Position numbers and translations under genes: made by a program. This document shows positions 30,037-37,930 of a stretch of 64,000 bases of DNA, piece by piece. The notes under the pieces are model-generated. The model saw nothing but the letters and a program-made list of their open reading frames with translations, had not been told where the DNA came from and did not search any database. Each line of letters starts with the position of its first letter. Position 1 is the stretch's first letter. Source of the DNA: an uncultured Chloroflexota bacterium (GTDB lineage Bacteria; Chloroflexota; Chloroflexia; Thermomicrobiales; UBA6265); assembly GCA_937901745.1 (NCBI GenBank), contig CALGSZ010000064.1, positions 1 to 64,000 of the forward strand, read 5' to 3'.

Positions 30037-30953
30037 AATCGGTCCTCGTTCCTCTGGACGGCTCGACCCACGCCATGGCGGCGCTGCCCGTGGCCCGCGC
30101 CCTGGCAAAGCAGCATGACGCCTCTCTGCGTGTCCTGCACGTCGGCGCGACTCAGCTGCCGCTGCAGTCGCTGGTCACCACGCTTGGGCTCACGCCCGAC
30201 GACGTTCAAGGCATCGTCTTGGAGCAGACGACCGGCGACCCGGCCGAGCGCATTGTCCAGGCCGCGCGCGACTGGCAGAGCGAGCTGATCGTGATGTGCA
30301 CCCGCACCCATCTCGGGCATCCGCGGGGGCGCCTGGGCGACGTCGCCGAGCATGTGCTGCTCCATGCGCCATGCCCCGTGGTGCTCGTCCGGCCGGAACG
30401 CGGGCGCGTGCCCTGGGATCTGCGACGAATCGTCGTGCCGCATGACGGCACGCCGGGGACCGCCGCGGCGCTGCACTCCGCGATCGAACTCGCCGAGCGC
30501 TCCCAAGCCGACTTGGACATGCTTCACGTGCCGACGCTGGATCTGCCAGACGCGCCCGACACCGTGACCGCGCCGCTTTACGTGGACCAACCCCAGCACG
30601 AGTGGCCGATGTGGGCGCGCGAATTCGTGGAGCGGACACAGGGGCTGTGCGGCCACACGTTCTCGATCCGCCCGCGCATCTTCCTGCGACGAGGGACACC
30701 AGAGTCCGAGATCTTGCGGTTCACCAGCGAGCGCGAGGGCGATTTGCTCGTCTTGGCTTGGCACGGACATCTGGGACCGAACCGGGCCAAAGTCCTCAAG
30801 CGAGCCTTCGAGGAGGCTCCGTGCCCGATCTTGGTCCTCCGGGTCGACCAATCAGATAGCGACGAGACAAACGCGACGAGGAGTGAAAGCGATCGCGTCT
30901 CATTGGATCCCGCGTCGCCTGAGATCTTGTTCGACGGGGGACTGATACCCTAA
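30033..30953 (+). CDS. Two-domain universal stress protein (UspA family)
   Basis: 306 residues from ATG 30033, overlapping the GH65 stop as ATGA, with AGGAGGT 7 bases upstream. Domain 1 (about 1-130) starts KSVLVPLDGSTHAMAAL and ends HAPCPVVLVRP. Domain 2 (about 137-275) starts RRIVVPHDGTPGTAAAL and ends EAPCPILVLR. Domain 1 keeps a Gly-rich nucleotide-loop-like stretch (LGHPRGRLGDVAEH); domain 2 is less Gly-rich. A 30-residue acidic tail follows. Translational coupling to GH65 suggests co-regulated stoichiometry. Confidence 0.9.
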   Translation: MKSVLVPLDGSTHAMAALPVARALAKQHDASLRVLHVGATQLPLQSLVTTLGLTPDDVQGIVLEQTTGDPAERIVQAARDWQSELIVMCTRTHLGHPRGRLGDVAEHVLLHAPCPVVLVRPERGRVPWDLRRIVVPHDGTPGTAAALHSAIELAERSQADLDMLHVPTLDLPDAPDTVTAPLYVDQPQHEWPMWAREFVERTQGLCGHTFSIRPRIFLRRGTPESEILRFTSEREGDLLVLAWHGHLGPNRAKVLKRAFEEAPCPILVLRVDQSDSDETNATRSESDRVSLDPASPEILFDGGLIP

Positions 30954-30993
30954 GGTCGGCTCCTCGCTCCCCTCAGCGCGATGCACGCTCGCC

Positions 30994-33402
30994 TCACGCT
31001 CGTTGTTGCCGCCGGATGCGCTCTTCCGCCAGCTCCTTGGCACTCGTCTCGATTCCGACGCCCATTTTTCCGGGCGCCCGGCCAGGCGGCGGCTCGACTG
31101 GCGGCGGTTCCGGCGCCGGCGGACACTCGTGGATATGCGGCTCCCCCACGGCGAGCGTGATTGGCGTCCCAAAGTGGAGCACCTCGAGCGACTCGCCCGA
31201 GATCAGCTCGTAGCGAGCGCGGCCGGGTTGGATATCGACACCGAGTTTGCGGCCCCGATAGTTGAGCCTGAACCGCAGGCGACTGAGCGCCGCGGGCAAG
31301 CGTGGCGCGAAGGAGAGCGTCTCGCCATAGTCACGCATGCCGCCGAAGCCGGCAACGGCAACGAGCCAGGCCCCGGCCAGCGAGGCGAGATGCAAACCGT
31401 CCGCGGTATTGCCCGCCCGATCGAGCAGGTCTACGAGCGCCGTCTCGCGGAAGTACTCGTAGGTAAGGTCGAGGTGGCCGACTTCGGCGGCGACGATCCC
31501 CTGGATCGAGGCCGAGAGGGACGAATCGCGCACGGTGATGGCCTCGTAGTACGCGAAGTCGCGCCGCTTCTGCTCCAAGCTGAAGCAGTCTCCGCAGACA
31601 TATAGCGCGAACACCAAATCGGCCTGCTTCACGACCTGACTCGAGTAGAGCAGGTAGTAGGGATAGTGGAGGAGGAGCGGGTATTCGTCGTCGCGTGTCG
31701 CCTCGAAGTCCCAGCGGCGGTAGCGCGTGAACCCTTCCGACTGCGCGGTCACGCCAAGCTCCTCATCGAAGGGGATGACCATCGCATCTGCCGCCCGGAG
31801 CCAAGCCGCGACCTCGTGCTTTTCGACGCCTAGCTCCGCCGCTCGCTCCGGGTAGGCGCGGACCGCGTCCGCCGCGGCGCGGAGATTACGCGCCGCCATC
31901 ACGTTCGTGAAGACATTGTTGTCGACCAGCGCGGTGTACTCATCCGGTCCGGTAACCCCGTCGATGCGGAAGCGGCCAGCGGCGTCGTGATGCCCCAATG
32001 ACTGCCACAGCCGGGCCGTCTCGACGAGGAGATCCACGCCCGGCCCGCGCGCAAATTCGGTGTCCTCGGTCGCGGCGATGTACCGACGTGCCGCCTCGGC
32101 GATATCGGCGTTGACGTGGAACGCCGCGGTGCCGGCTGGCCAATAGCCGGAGCACTCCTCGCCGCGGATCGTGCGCCACGGGAAGGCGGCCCCCCGCAGC
32201 CGCAGCTCCCGCGCTCGTGCCCGCGCCAGATCGAGCGTCGAGTGCCGCCACAAGAGGACATCGCGCGCGGCGTTGGGAGCGGTGTAGGTCAGGACGGGCA
32301 GGACGTAGGCCTCCGTGTCCCAGAAGGCATGCCCGTTGTAGCCGCGGCCGGTGAGCCCCTTGGCCGGAATCGCTCGCCGCTCGGCTCTGGCAGCGGCCTG
32401 CACGACCTGAAAGATCGCGTAGCGCACCGCCTGCTGCAGCTGCGGGTCGCCCTCGATCTCGACGTCGGCGCATTCCCAGAAGTCATCTAGGAAGGCGCGC
32501 TGCCCGGCCAACAGGCCGTCCCAGCCAGTGTGCTTGGCTGCCGCCACCGACGCGTCAACCTGATCGCGCAGCGCGGGCATCGACCGCGAGCTCGACCAGC
32601 CATACGCCAGCAGCTTGACGACCGTCAGACGCTCGCCGGGCGCCAGCTCGGTGCTGATCGTGACGCGGGCCAGGTCCGGCTCGCTATCCGACGTCGTGAC
32701 TGTCGTCGGCGGGCCGATGACGATGTGATCCATCGCCGCTGCCATTCGCAGCCGGCTGCGCCGCGTTTGGTGACCGAGCGCGGCCTTCAGGTCATGATGC
32801 GTGTGGAACTCACTGATCAGCGGCGCGCGCAACGCGGCGGCCGCGCGGGGATCGTCGGTCTGCTCCGGCACCGGCTCATTAGCGACCAGCGCGGACTGCA
32901 CCACGATGCGCGCCGGCTCATCCACGGCCTCGACCTCGAAGCGGAACGCGGCCACAGAGCGCTGGACGAACGAGACGAGCCGGGTCGAGTGGATGCGAAC
33001 CGCCTGGCCGGCCGGGGAGATCCACTCGACGTCGCGCCGCAAGGCGCCATTGCGCAGATCGAGCAGGCGCTGATGGCGACACAGTGTGCCGTAGCGCACG
33101 TCGAACGGCTCATCGTCGACGAGCAGGCGGATCAGCTTGCCGTTCGTGACGTCGATCAGCGTCTGCCCCTCGTCGGGATAGCCGTACCCCGCTTCGGCAT
33201 AGGGGAGTGGCACCGACTCGAAGAACCCATTCAGGTATGAGCCGGGGATGGCGTGCGGCTCGCCCTCGTCGAGGTTGCCGCGCAGACCGATATGCCCGTT
33301 CGACAAGGCGAAGATCGCCTCGGTTTGCGCCAAGAGATCGAGCCGCAGCTGTGGCTCCGCAATCGTCCAGGGATCGACGGTAAAGACGCCTGGCTCGATC
33401 AC
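30994..33402 (-). CDS. Glycoside hydrolase family 65 disaccharide phosphorylase (type B)
   Basis: 802 residues; ATG overlaps the stop of the upstream phosphoglucomutase gene by 4 bases, with GGAGGAG upstream. The barrel contains GHAFWDTEAYVLPVLTY, general acid Glu488 in VTGPDEYTALVDNN, QVVKQADLVFALY, and VRDSSLSASIQG. These motifs differ from those of the GH65 at 27613 (EYT versus EYH; VRDSSLS versus TGHGSSLS), so the two are distant paralogues with probably different substrates. Linkage to beta-phosphoglucomutase supports phosphorolysis to beta-glucose-1-phosphate. The C-terminus has a Pro-rich stretch, then a basic end. Confidence 0.88.
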   Translation of the reverse strand: MIEPGVFTVDPWTIAEPQLRLDLLAQTEAIFALSNGHIGLRGNLDEGEPHAIPGSYLNGFFESVPLPYAEAGYGYPDEGQTLIDVTNGKLIRLLVDDEPFDVRYGTLCRHQRLLDLRNGALRRDVEWISPAGQAVRIHSTRLVSFVQRSVAAFRFEVEAVDEPARIVVQSALVANEPVPEQTDDPRAAAALRAPLISEFHTHHDLKAALGHQTRRSRLRMAAAMDHIVIGPPTTVTTSDSEPDLARVTISTELAPGERLTVVKLLAYGWSSSRSMPALRDQVDASVAAAKHTGWDGLLAGQRAFLDDFWECADVEIEGDPQLQQAVRYAIFQVVQAAARAERRAIPAKGLTGRGYNGHAFWDTEAYVLPVLTYTAPNAARDVLLWRHSTLDLARARARELRLRGAAFPWRTIRGEECSGYWPAGTAAFHVNADIAEAARRYIAATEDTEFARGPGVDLLVETARLWQSLGHHDAAGRFRIDGVTGPDEYTALVDNNVFTNVMAARNLRAAADAVRAYPERAAELGVEKHEVAAWLRAADAMVIPFDEELGVTAQSEGFTRYRRWDFEATRDDEYPLLLHYPYYLLYSSQVVKQADLVFALYVCGDCFSLEQKRRDFAYYEAITVRDSSLSASIQGIVAAEVGHLDLTYEYFRETALVDLLDRAGNTADGLHLASLAGAWLVAVAGFGGMRDYGETLSFAPRLPAALSRLRFRLNYRGRKLGVDIQPGRARYELISGESLEVLHFGTPITLAVGEPHIHECPPAPEPPPVEPPPGRAPGKMGVGIETSAKELAEERIRRQQRA

Positions 33403-34184
33403 CGCTCCTCCAGCAACTCACTCAGATCGCGAACGACGATATCGGCGCCGTGACCGCGTAGCGCCTCCGCCTGTCCCACGCGGTCGACGCCGACGACCCA
33501 TCCAAACGCGCCAGCGCGCCCTGCCTCCACCCCGGCGATGGCGTCCTCGAACACGGCGCAATTCGCCGGCTCGACGCCGAGCGCATCGGCCGCGGCGAGG
33601 AACGTGTCGGGCGCGGGCTTCCCGCGCAGCCCCTTCTCCGCGGCCACGGTGCCGTCTACGCGCACCTCAAAGAGATCCTCGAGACCAGCCGCGGCCAACA
33701 CCGCCTGGCAATTCTTGCTCGCCGTCACAACCGCGCGCCGGTATCCGGCGTCGCGAACCGCCTCCAGGAAGCGCACCGAGCCCTCGTACACCTCCACGCC
33801 GCGCTCTTCAAGCAGCTGGAGAAACCGCTGGTTCTTGCGCGTTCCCAGGCCGTACACCGTGTCGGCCGTCGGCGGGTCATCGGGCGAGCCTTCCGGCAGG
33901 GCGATTCCTCTCGACGCCAGGAACGCGCGCACGCCGTCCTGCCGCAGCTTGCCGTCAACGTACCGCGTGTAATCCGTGGCGATCTCGAAGGGGCGGAACG
34001 ACTCTCCCGTCTGCTCAGAGCGCTCGCGCAAGAAGGCGTCGAACATCTCCTTCCAGGCCATCGCGTGCAGGTTCGCCGTCCGCGTCAGCACGCCATCGAG
34101 ATCGAAGAGACAGGCAACGATGCCCTCCGGGAGAACCGGGACAACGCGCCGTGGCTTTAGCGTCGTCCCCCTCGATGCGTCCAT
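33399..34184 (-). CDS. pgmB: Beta-phosphoglucomutase-type HAD hydrolase
   Basis: 261 residues from ATG 34184. The HAD nucleophile motif is FDLDGVLT with Asp28 and Asp30. The helical cap follows (NLHAMAWKEMFDAF, YTRYVDGKLRQDGVRAFLASRG), and motif II/III residues lie in VVTASKN and KPAPDTFLAAA, ending VFEDAIAGVEAGRAG. YVDGKxRxDG is the beta-PGM substrate motif. It converts beta-glucose-1-phosphate to glucose-6-phosphate, the natural next step after GH65, and overlaps the GH65 gene by 4 bases. The ribosome site is weak. Confidence 0.9.
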   Translation of the reverse strand: MDASRGTTLKPRRVVPVLPEGIVACLFDLDGVLTRTANLHAMAWKEMFDAFLRERSEQTGESFRPFEIATDYTRYVDGKLRQDGVRAFLASRGIALPEGSPDDPPTADTVYGLGTRKNQRFLQLLEERGVEVYEGSVRFLEAVRDAGYRRAVVTASKNCQAVLAAAGLEDLFEVRVDGTVAAEKGLRGKPAPDTFLAAADALGVEPANCAVFEDAIAGVEAGRAGAFGWVVGVDRVGQAEALRGHGADIVVRDLSELLEER

Positions 34185-34244
34185 GTGCCTCGATTCCTGG
34201 TCAGGTGCACTCGCAAACAATTTCTCCACCGGCCCGACGGCTGA

Positions 34245-34273
34245 TTGAGCCAGCCAATACGATCCTATATGAA
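34245..34273 (+). promoter_or_regulatory. Candidate promoter of the alpha/beta hydrolase gene
   Basis: TTGAGC (34245-34250), a 17-base spacer and TATGAA (34268-34273) lie in the 196-base region between divergent pgmB and hydrolase genes. Both boxes match 4 of 6. Confidence 0.35.
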
Positions 34274-34380
34274 TCACCGAGCTTACCCCAATGAGTTCCG
34301 ACCTCGTCGATATCGACAATCTCGCAGGCATTCTGCACAATACTCCCAATTGGCGGGACGCTAGACCGGAGATGCTCATC

Positions 34381-35229
34381 ATGGGGCTAACTGAGCCGTT
34401 CGGCTTGCAACACCGAGAGTTCTCGCTACCCACCGGCATCCGGCTTCACGCGGCCGAGCGGCCAGGTAGCGGCACGCCGGTCGTCTTCATCCATGGCATT
34501 GGGGGATCATGGCGCATGTGGCTGCCGCTCTTGGCGGTTGATCCCAACATCTTCGCGGGCCATCCCCTCTACCTGGTCGATCTCCGCGGCCACGGTGGGT
34601 CCGACAAGCCGGAAACGGGCTACACCCTCAACGACTACAAGTCGGACATCATCGCGTTCATCGAGCAACTCGGCGCGCCACGCATCATCCTCCTTGGCCA
34701 CTCGCTCGGCGCCCTCACGTCGATCGCCGTCGCCCGCGCCGTGCCCGACCGCATCGAGAAGCTCTCGCTGGAGGAACCGCCGCTGCCAATCCCGACCGAC
34801 ATGTCGAACCTGGGGCCCTTCTGGCAGTCCCTGCTCGAGTGGCTCCTGGGCATCCTGGCGCTCAAGCACCAGCCGCACGAGGTGATCGTCGCGAAGCTGC
34901 AGGAGATGGAACCCGATCTCACTCCGGAGATCGCGGACGTTCTTGCCACCCAATTGGCCGAGGTCGCGGACGGCGTGTTCAAGGCCGTGGCCGACCAGAC
35001 GTTCGGCGGCTATGACCTCCTCGATCCGGAACCGACGGTGTCGATTCCGACGCTGCTCTTCCAGGGCGCGATTCCGGACCAACGCGGCCTCGCGGATTCT
35101 GGCGTCGAGGGCTTGCGCAAGATCTTCACGCAGCTGACGCTGGTGGTCATCCCGGAGACTGGGCACTCAATCCACGAGAAAGCGCCAGTGGAGTACCGCC
35201 GCGCGCTCGCCGAGGTGCTCGGCGGCTAG
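34381..35229 (+). CDS. Alpha/beta hydrolase
   Basis: 282 residues from ATG 34381, with GGAG 9 bases upstream; ATG 34291 would add 30 residues without a ribosome site. The fold starts at VVFIHGIGGSWRMW (oxyanion HG), continues with DLRGHGGSDKP, has the nucleophile elbow GHSLGA (Ser), and ends with the catalytic His in PETGHSIHEKAP. It hydrolyses an ester, epoxide or similar bond; the substrate is unknown. A helical cap sits between the elbow and the C-terminal strand. It is not in an obvious operon. Confidence 0.85.
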   Translation: MGLTEPFGLQHREFSLPTGIRLHAAERPGSGTPVVFIHGIGGSWRMWLPLLAVDPNIFAGHPLYLVDLRGHGGSDKPETGYTLNDYKSDIIAFIEQLGAPRIILLGHSLGALTSIAVARAVPDRIEKLSLEEPPLPIPTDMSNLGPFWQSLLEWLLGILALKHQPHEVIVAKLQEMEPDLTPEIADVLATQLAEVADGVFKAVADQTFGGYDLLDPEPTVSIPTLLFQGAIPDQRGLADSGVEGLRKIFTQLTLVVIPETGHSIHEKAPVEYRRALAEVLGG

Positions 35230-35346
35230 GGCGAATCTGCTCGCATGCCAATTTACGATTTCCAGGGATTGCGCGGCAGGACCAGAGCGAGCACAATGGA
35301 CTCGGTCCACCATCCGGTTCAGACCGAATGGCGTATACCATTGCAA

Positions 35347-35372
35347 CCGTCCGACCTAGTACGGTCGTGCGG
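35347..35372 (+). promoter_or_regulatory. Interrupted palindrome upstream of the pseudo-response-regulator gene
   Basis: CCGTCCGACC (35347-35356) and GGTCGTGCGG (35363-35372) are inverted arms matching at 8 of 10 positions, spaced by TAGTAC. A -10-like TATACC lies just upstream at 35334-35339. The rest of 35230-35473 has no gene that I can support. Confidence 0.35.
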
Positions 35373-35473
35373 CCCCGCGAATCGGCGCGGCGATTCAAAA
35401 TCCGGTCTCGACTTGAGAGGGTGGTGACCGGAGCGCCGGGTGGGAACTTCCAAGTCGCCGGCGGAGGAATGCA

Positions 35474-36193
35474 ATGCGAACGCGAGCCGTGCTTGTCGCT
35501 CAATCGCCCGTATTGCGGATTGGCATCCAAGGCGTGCTCGAGTCCACCGGCGATTACGCCGTCGTAGCCGAAGCTGAGAACTGCCTGCAGGCCACGTCCG
35601 CGGCGATCGCTCACCAGCCGGACGTCGTGCTGATTCAAGACGCGCTGCGTGGCGTGGCCGGCATCATCGCGGCGCGCGCCGTGCGTGAGTTCGCGCCGCG
35701 CGCTGCCATCCTCGTGCTGACCGAAGATTTCAGCGATCGTCGCGTCGAGGCGGCGTTGCGACACGGCGTCGACGCGCTGTTGCCGGCCGAGATCGAAGGC
35801 TCGGCGCTGATCGCCGCCATCCGAAGAACGATCGCCGGCGCGCGCCCGTTGCTAGAGCTTGCCCGCCTCCGACCCAGCGTGGTCGAACGCATCCGCGACA
35901 CGGCTCAAGCCTCCGAGCCGGTGGCCGAGGCGGAGAACGGCAATAAGCATCCCCTCCTCTCCGGGTATGAGATCGCAATACTCGATGGCCTGATTCGCGG
36001 CATCCCCAGCCACGAGATCGCCGCGCACCTTCGCCTCGTCGAGCAGGCGATCGCCGAGCACGGCAAGTCGCTCCTGCGGAAGCTACGCGCGGCCGATCGC
36101 GAAGAGGCGGTCGCCTCCGCGGCGCGGACCGGCATGATGGACATCAGCGCGCAGCTCCCGACAGTCCCCAGCGGCGCGACCTCGCTCGCCTGA
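35474..36193 (+). CDS. LuxR-type regulator with a degenerate (pseudo) receiver domain
   Basis: 239 residues with GGAGG before ATG. Residues 1-120 fit a NarL/FixJ receiver in length and hydrophobic pattern, but the acidic pair is replaced (VAQSP at 8-12 instead of VDDHP), the phospho-acceptor position is Gln55, with an Asp next to it at 56, and the conserved Lys before the last helix is Pro (LLPAE). The C-terminal domain is a good LuxR HTH: LSGYEIAILDGLIRG, EIAAHLRLVEQAIAEHGKSLLRKL. Phosphorylation is unlikely. No histidine kinase is adjacent. Confidence 0.85.
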   Translation: MRTRAVLVAQSPVLRIGIQGVLESTGDYAVVAEAENCLQATSAAIAHQPDVVLIQDALRGVAGIIAARAVREFAPRAAILVLTEDFSDRRVEAALRHGVDALLPAEIEGSALIAAIRRTIAGARPLLELARLRPSVVERIRDTAQASEPVAEAENGNKHPLLSGYEIAILDGLIRGIPSHEIAAHLRLVEQAIAEHGKSLLRKLRAADREEAVASAARTGMMDISAQLPTVPSGATSLA

Positions 36194-36349
36194 ACTATCT
36201 TGCCCAACCGCCCGCTTGCAGGAAGGGGCGGCCTGCTGTACACCATCCATAAAGATGCGCTGCGCTGAGACAGACGTAGCTGACTGCAACGCCAGCAACC
36301 TTGCCGGCGGGCGCTCGTGTAGCCGGCGCGGCACAGGAGTACGCTAGAC

Positions 36350-37078
36350 GTGGAACCTCAGAGCTTTGATCCGGCCGGCGACACCGCGCCAATCATCCTG
36401 ACCGATCCCCTCGACGAGCGCGAGCCACGCCGAAGCGCTTCACCGATGCGGCACGTTCGGAACGGCGTCGCAGAGATCATCAAGACGCTGCTCGTCGTGG
36501 TGATCGTGCTCGCGATTGCTCGAGTCTTTCTCCTTCCCTTCGAGGTCGAAGGCGCGAGCATGTCGCCGAATCTCCACGACCAGGACCGCGTGCTCGTCAA
36601 TCGCAGTGTCTATTTCCACTTCGACCTGAACCGGCTGCTGAATCTCCTGCCTGGCGTGGAGCGCGAGGGAGAATTGATCGTCTTCCCGTTCCACATGCCA
36701 CAACGCGGCGATGTCGTCGTGCTTCACCCGCCGTTCCCGTCTAGCCAGCCCTACATCAAGCGCGTCATCGGCTTGCCTGGCGAGACGATCACCTTCCGGA
36801 ACGGTTATGTCTATGTGGACGGGGTGCGTCTCGACGAGCCCTACATCAACGGGGCGATCACGCGGTGCGATCGCGGCCGCACCTGTTACGAGGGGACGGT
36901 GCCGCCCGGCCATGTCTACGTGCTCGGCGATAACCGGGGGAACAGCACCGACTCCCGCTCCTTCGGACCAGTGCCGATCGACAACATCATCGGCGAGGCG
37001 TGGTTCACCAACTGGCCGCTCGACGCGATCGGCTTCTTGCCCAACTACGACTACGGCGAGCTTTCGCGCGACACATAA
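36350..37078 (+). CDS. lepB: Signal peptidase I
   Basis: 242 residues from GTG 36350 (AGGAG 11 bases upstream). A cytoplasmic polar N-terminus of about 40 residues precedes one membrane helix (TLLVVVIVLAIARVFLL). The catalytic pair is Ser70 in EGASMSP and Lys137 in YIKRVIGLPGE; the GDNRGNSTDSR box is intact. It removes signal peptides on the outer face of the membrane and would serve the many secreted proteins in this window. A strong terminator follows the stop. Confidence 0.95.
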   Translation: MEPQSFDPAGDTAPIILTDPLDEREPRRSASPMRHVRNGVAEIIKTLLVVVIVLAIARVFLLPFEVEGASMSPNLHDQDRVLVNRSVYFHFDLNRLLNLLPGVEREGELIVFPFHMPQRGDVVVLHPPFPSSQPYIKRVIGLPGETITFRNGYVYVDGVRLDEPYINGAITRCDRGRTCYEGTVPPGHVYVLGDNRGNSTDSRSFGPVPIDNIIGEAWFTNWPLDAIGFLPNYDYGELSRDT

Positions 37079-37101
37079 AGGGCCGGAACAACCGGCCCTT
37101 T
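37077..37101. terminator. Bidirectional terminator between lepB and a convergent hypothetical
   Basis: AAAGGGCCGG (37077-37086) pairs perfectly with CCGGCCCTTT (37092-37101) around AACAA. The stem begins within the lepB stop codon and lies 65 bases past the end of the convergent gene. The A/T ends give a short T-run in either direction. Confidence 0.75.
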
Positions 37102-37166
37102 ACGATGATGTTTCACGCGTTTTGCACTTGCGACGCGATCGAGCGCGCCGCCGAAACGGCCGCGTG

Positions 37167-37532
37167 TCAGTCAGCGACCGCGTTCATCTCGCCGGCCCGA
37201 AGAAGGGCTTCGAGAATCGGGCGACGAGTCGCCGATTTGCTCTTCTCCTCCGGTATCGCCGCGATCGCGGCCCGCTCGACAAGCTGCTGCCAGACTTCCC
37301 AAGGCACATCGCGCTGGGCGACGTACCGGTTGCCGGACCCAGCGACCTGACCCGCAATCGCCCGGAAGGGGCCGCGCGCTGGGTTGTTGAGATCGAGGTA
37401 GACACCATACGGCTCGAGCAGAGTCCCGGGCTCGAGAACCGGCAAGCACAGGGTATCGCCGCTGGCTTGTTGCCGACTCATCGGTTCATCGATGGTCGGC
37501 CTTGACGTGTGCCAGGAGACTACACTGTCCAT
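37167..37532 (-). CDS. Small hypothetical protein of unknown function
   Basis: 121 residues from ATG 37532 with AGGAGGAG upstream, a strong ribosome site that makes the gene likely real. No signal peptide, membrane segment or known motif is visible. The N-terminus is polar. The middle reads LEPGTLLEPYGVYLDLNNP, and the C-terminal half (VPWEVWQQLVERAAIAAI) is predicted helical. A long leader with a nested hairpin precedes it. I cannot assign a function. Confidence 0.65.
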   Translation of the reverse strand: MDSVVSWHTSRPTIDEPMSRQQASGDTLCLPVLEPGTLLEPYGVYLDLNNPARGPFRAIAGQVAGSGNRYVAQRDVPWEVWQQLVERAAIAAIPEEKSKSATRRPILEALLRAGEMNAVAD

Positions 37533-37557
37533 GGCACTCCTCCTTTTCGCTCTCTAG

Positions 37558-37599
37558 GACGCCGGCCAGTGACTCCAAAGCGAGTCATGATCCGGCGTC
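37558..37599 (-). promoter_or_regulatory. Nested double-stem structure in the leader of the hypothetical gene
   Basis: Outer arms GACGCCGG (37558-37565) and CCGGCGTC (37592-37599) enclose inner arms TGACTC (37570-37575) and GAGTCA (37582-37587). In the minus-strand RNA the structure ends about 14 bases before the AGGAGGAG site. The 398-base gap 37533-37930 contains no other gene that I can support. Confidence 0.45.
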
Positions 37600-37930
37600 T
37601 CGCTGCTTCGCGCTCCCTGCGTCGTCGTAAGCCACCGAACGTCACGCTCGGCGCGCGACTCAGGAAACACGGCGGGGCGACTTCTCGCGGGGAAGCAGCA
37701 GGCAGCCGTAGTACCGTACCACAGCCGCGTGCCCCGTAGCAGCGAAAGAGGGGGACGTTCGTATATAGAATTCAGCACGATCGGTCCCCCAAGGCCACCA
37801 AAGGCGCTACGATGCGGTGCAAGCCTCGTAGCATCAGAAAAGACTGAGTGGCCAGTCTTGACCGATCGTTCGCCAGGGGCCATTGTAGCGTTTCAGGCGG
37901 CCAAGCTCCCATCAACACCCCTCGATCGCG

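Noticed and set aside
37554..37883. 109-codon minus-strand frame in the 37.5-37.9 kb gap
   Set aside because: No ribosome site or motif; the strand carries the leader of the small gene at 37532 instead.
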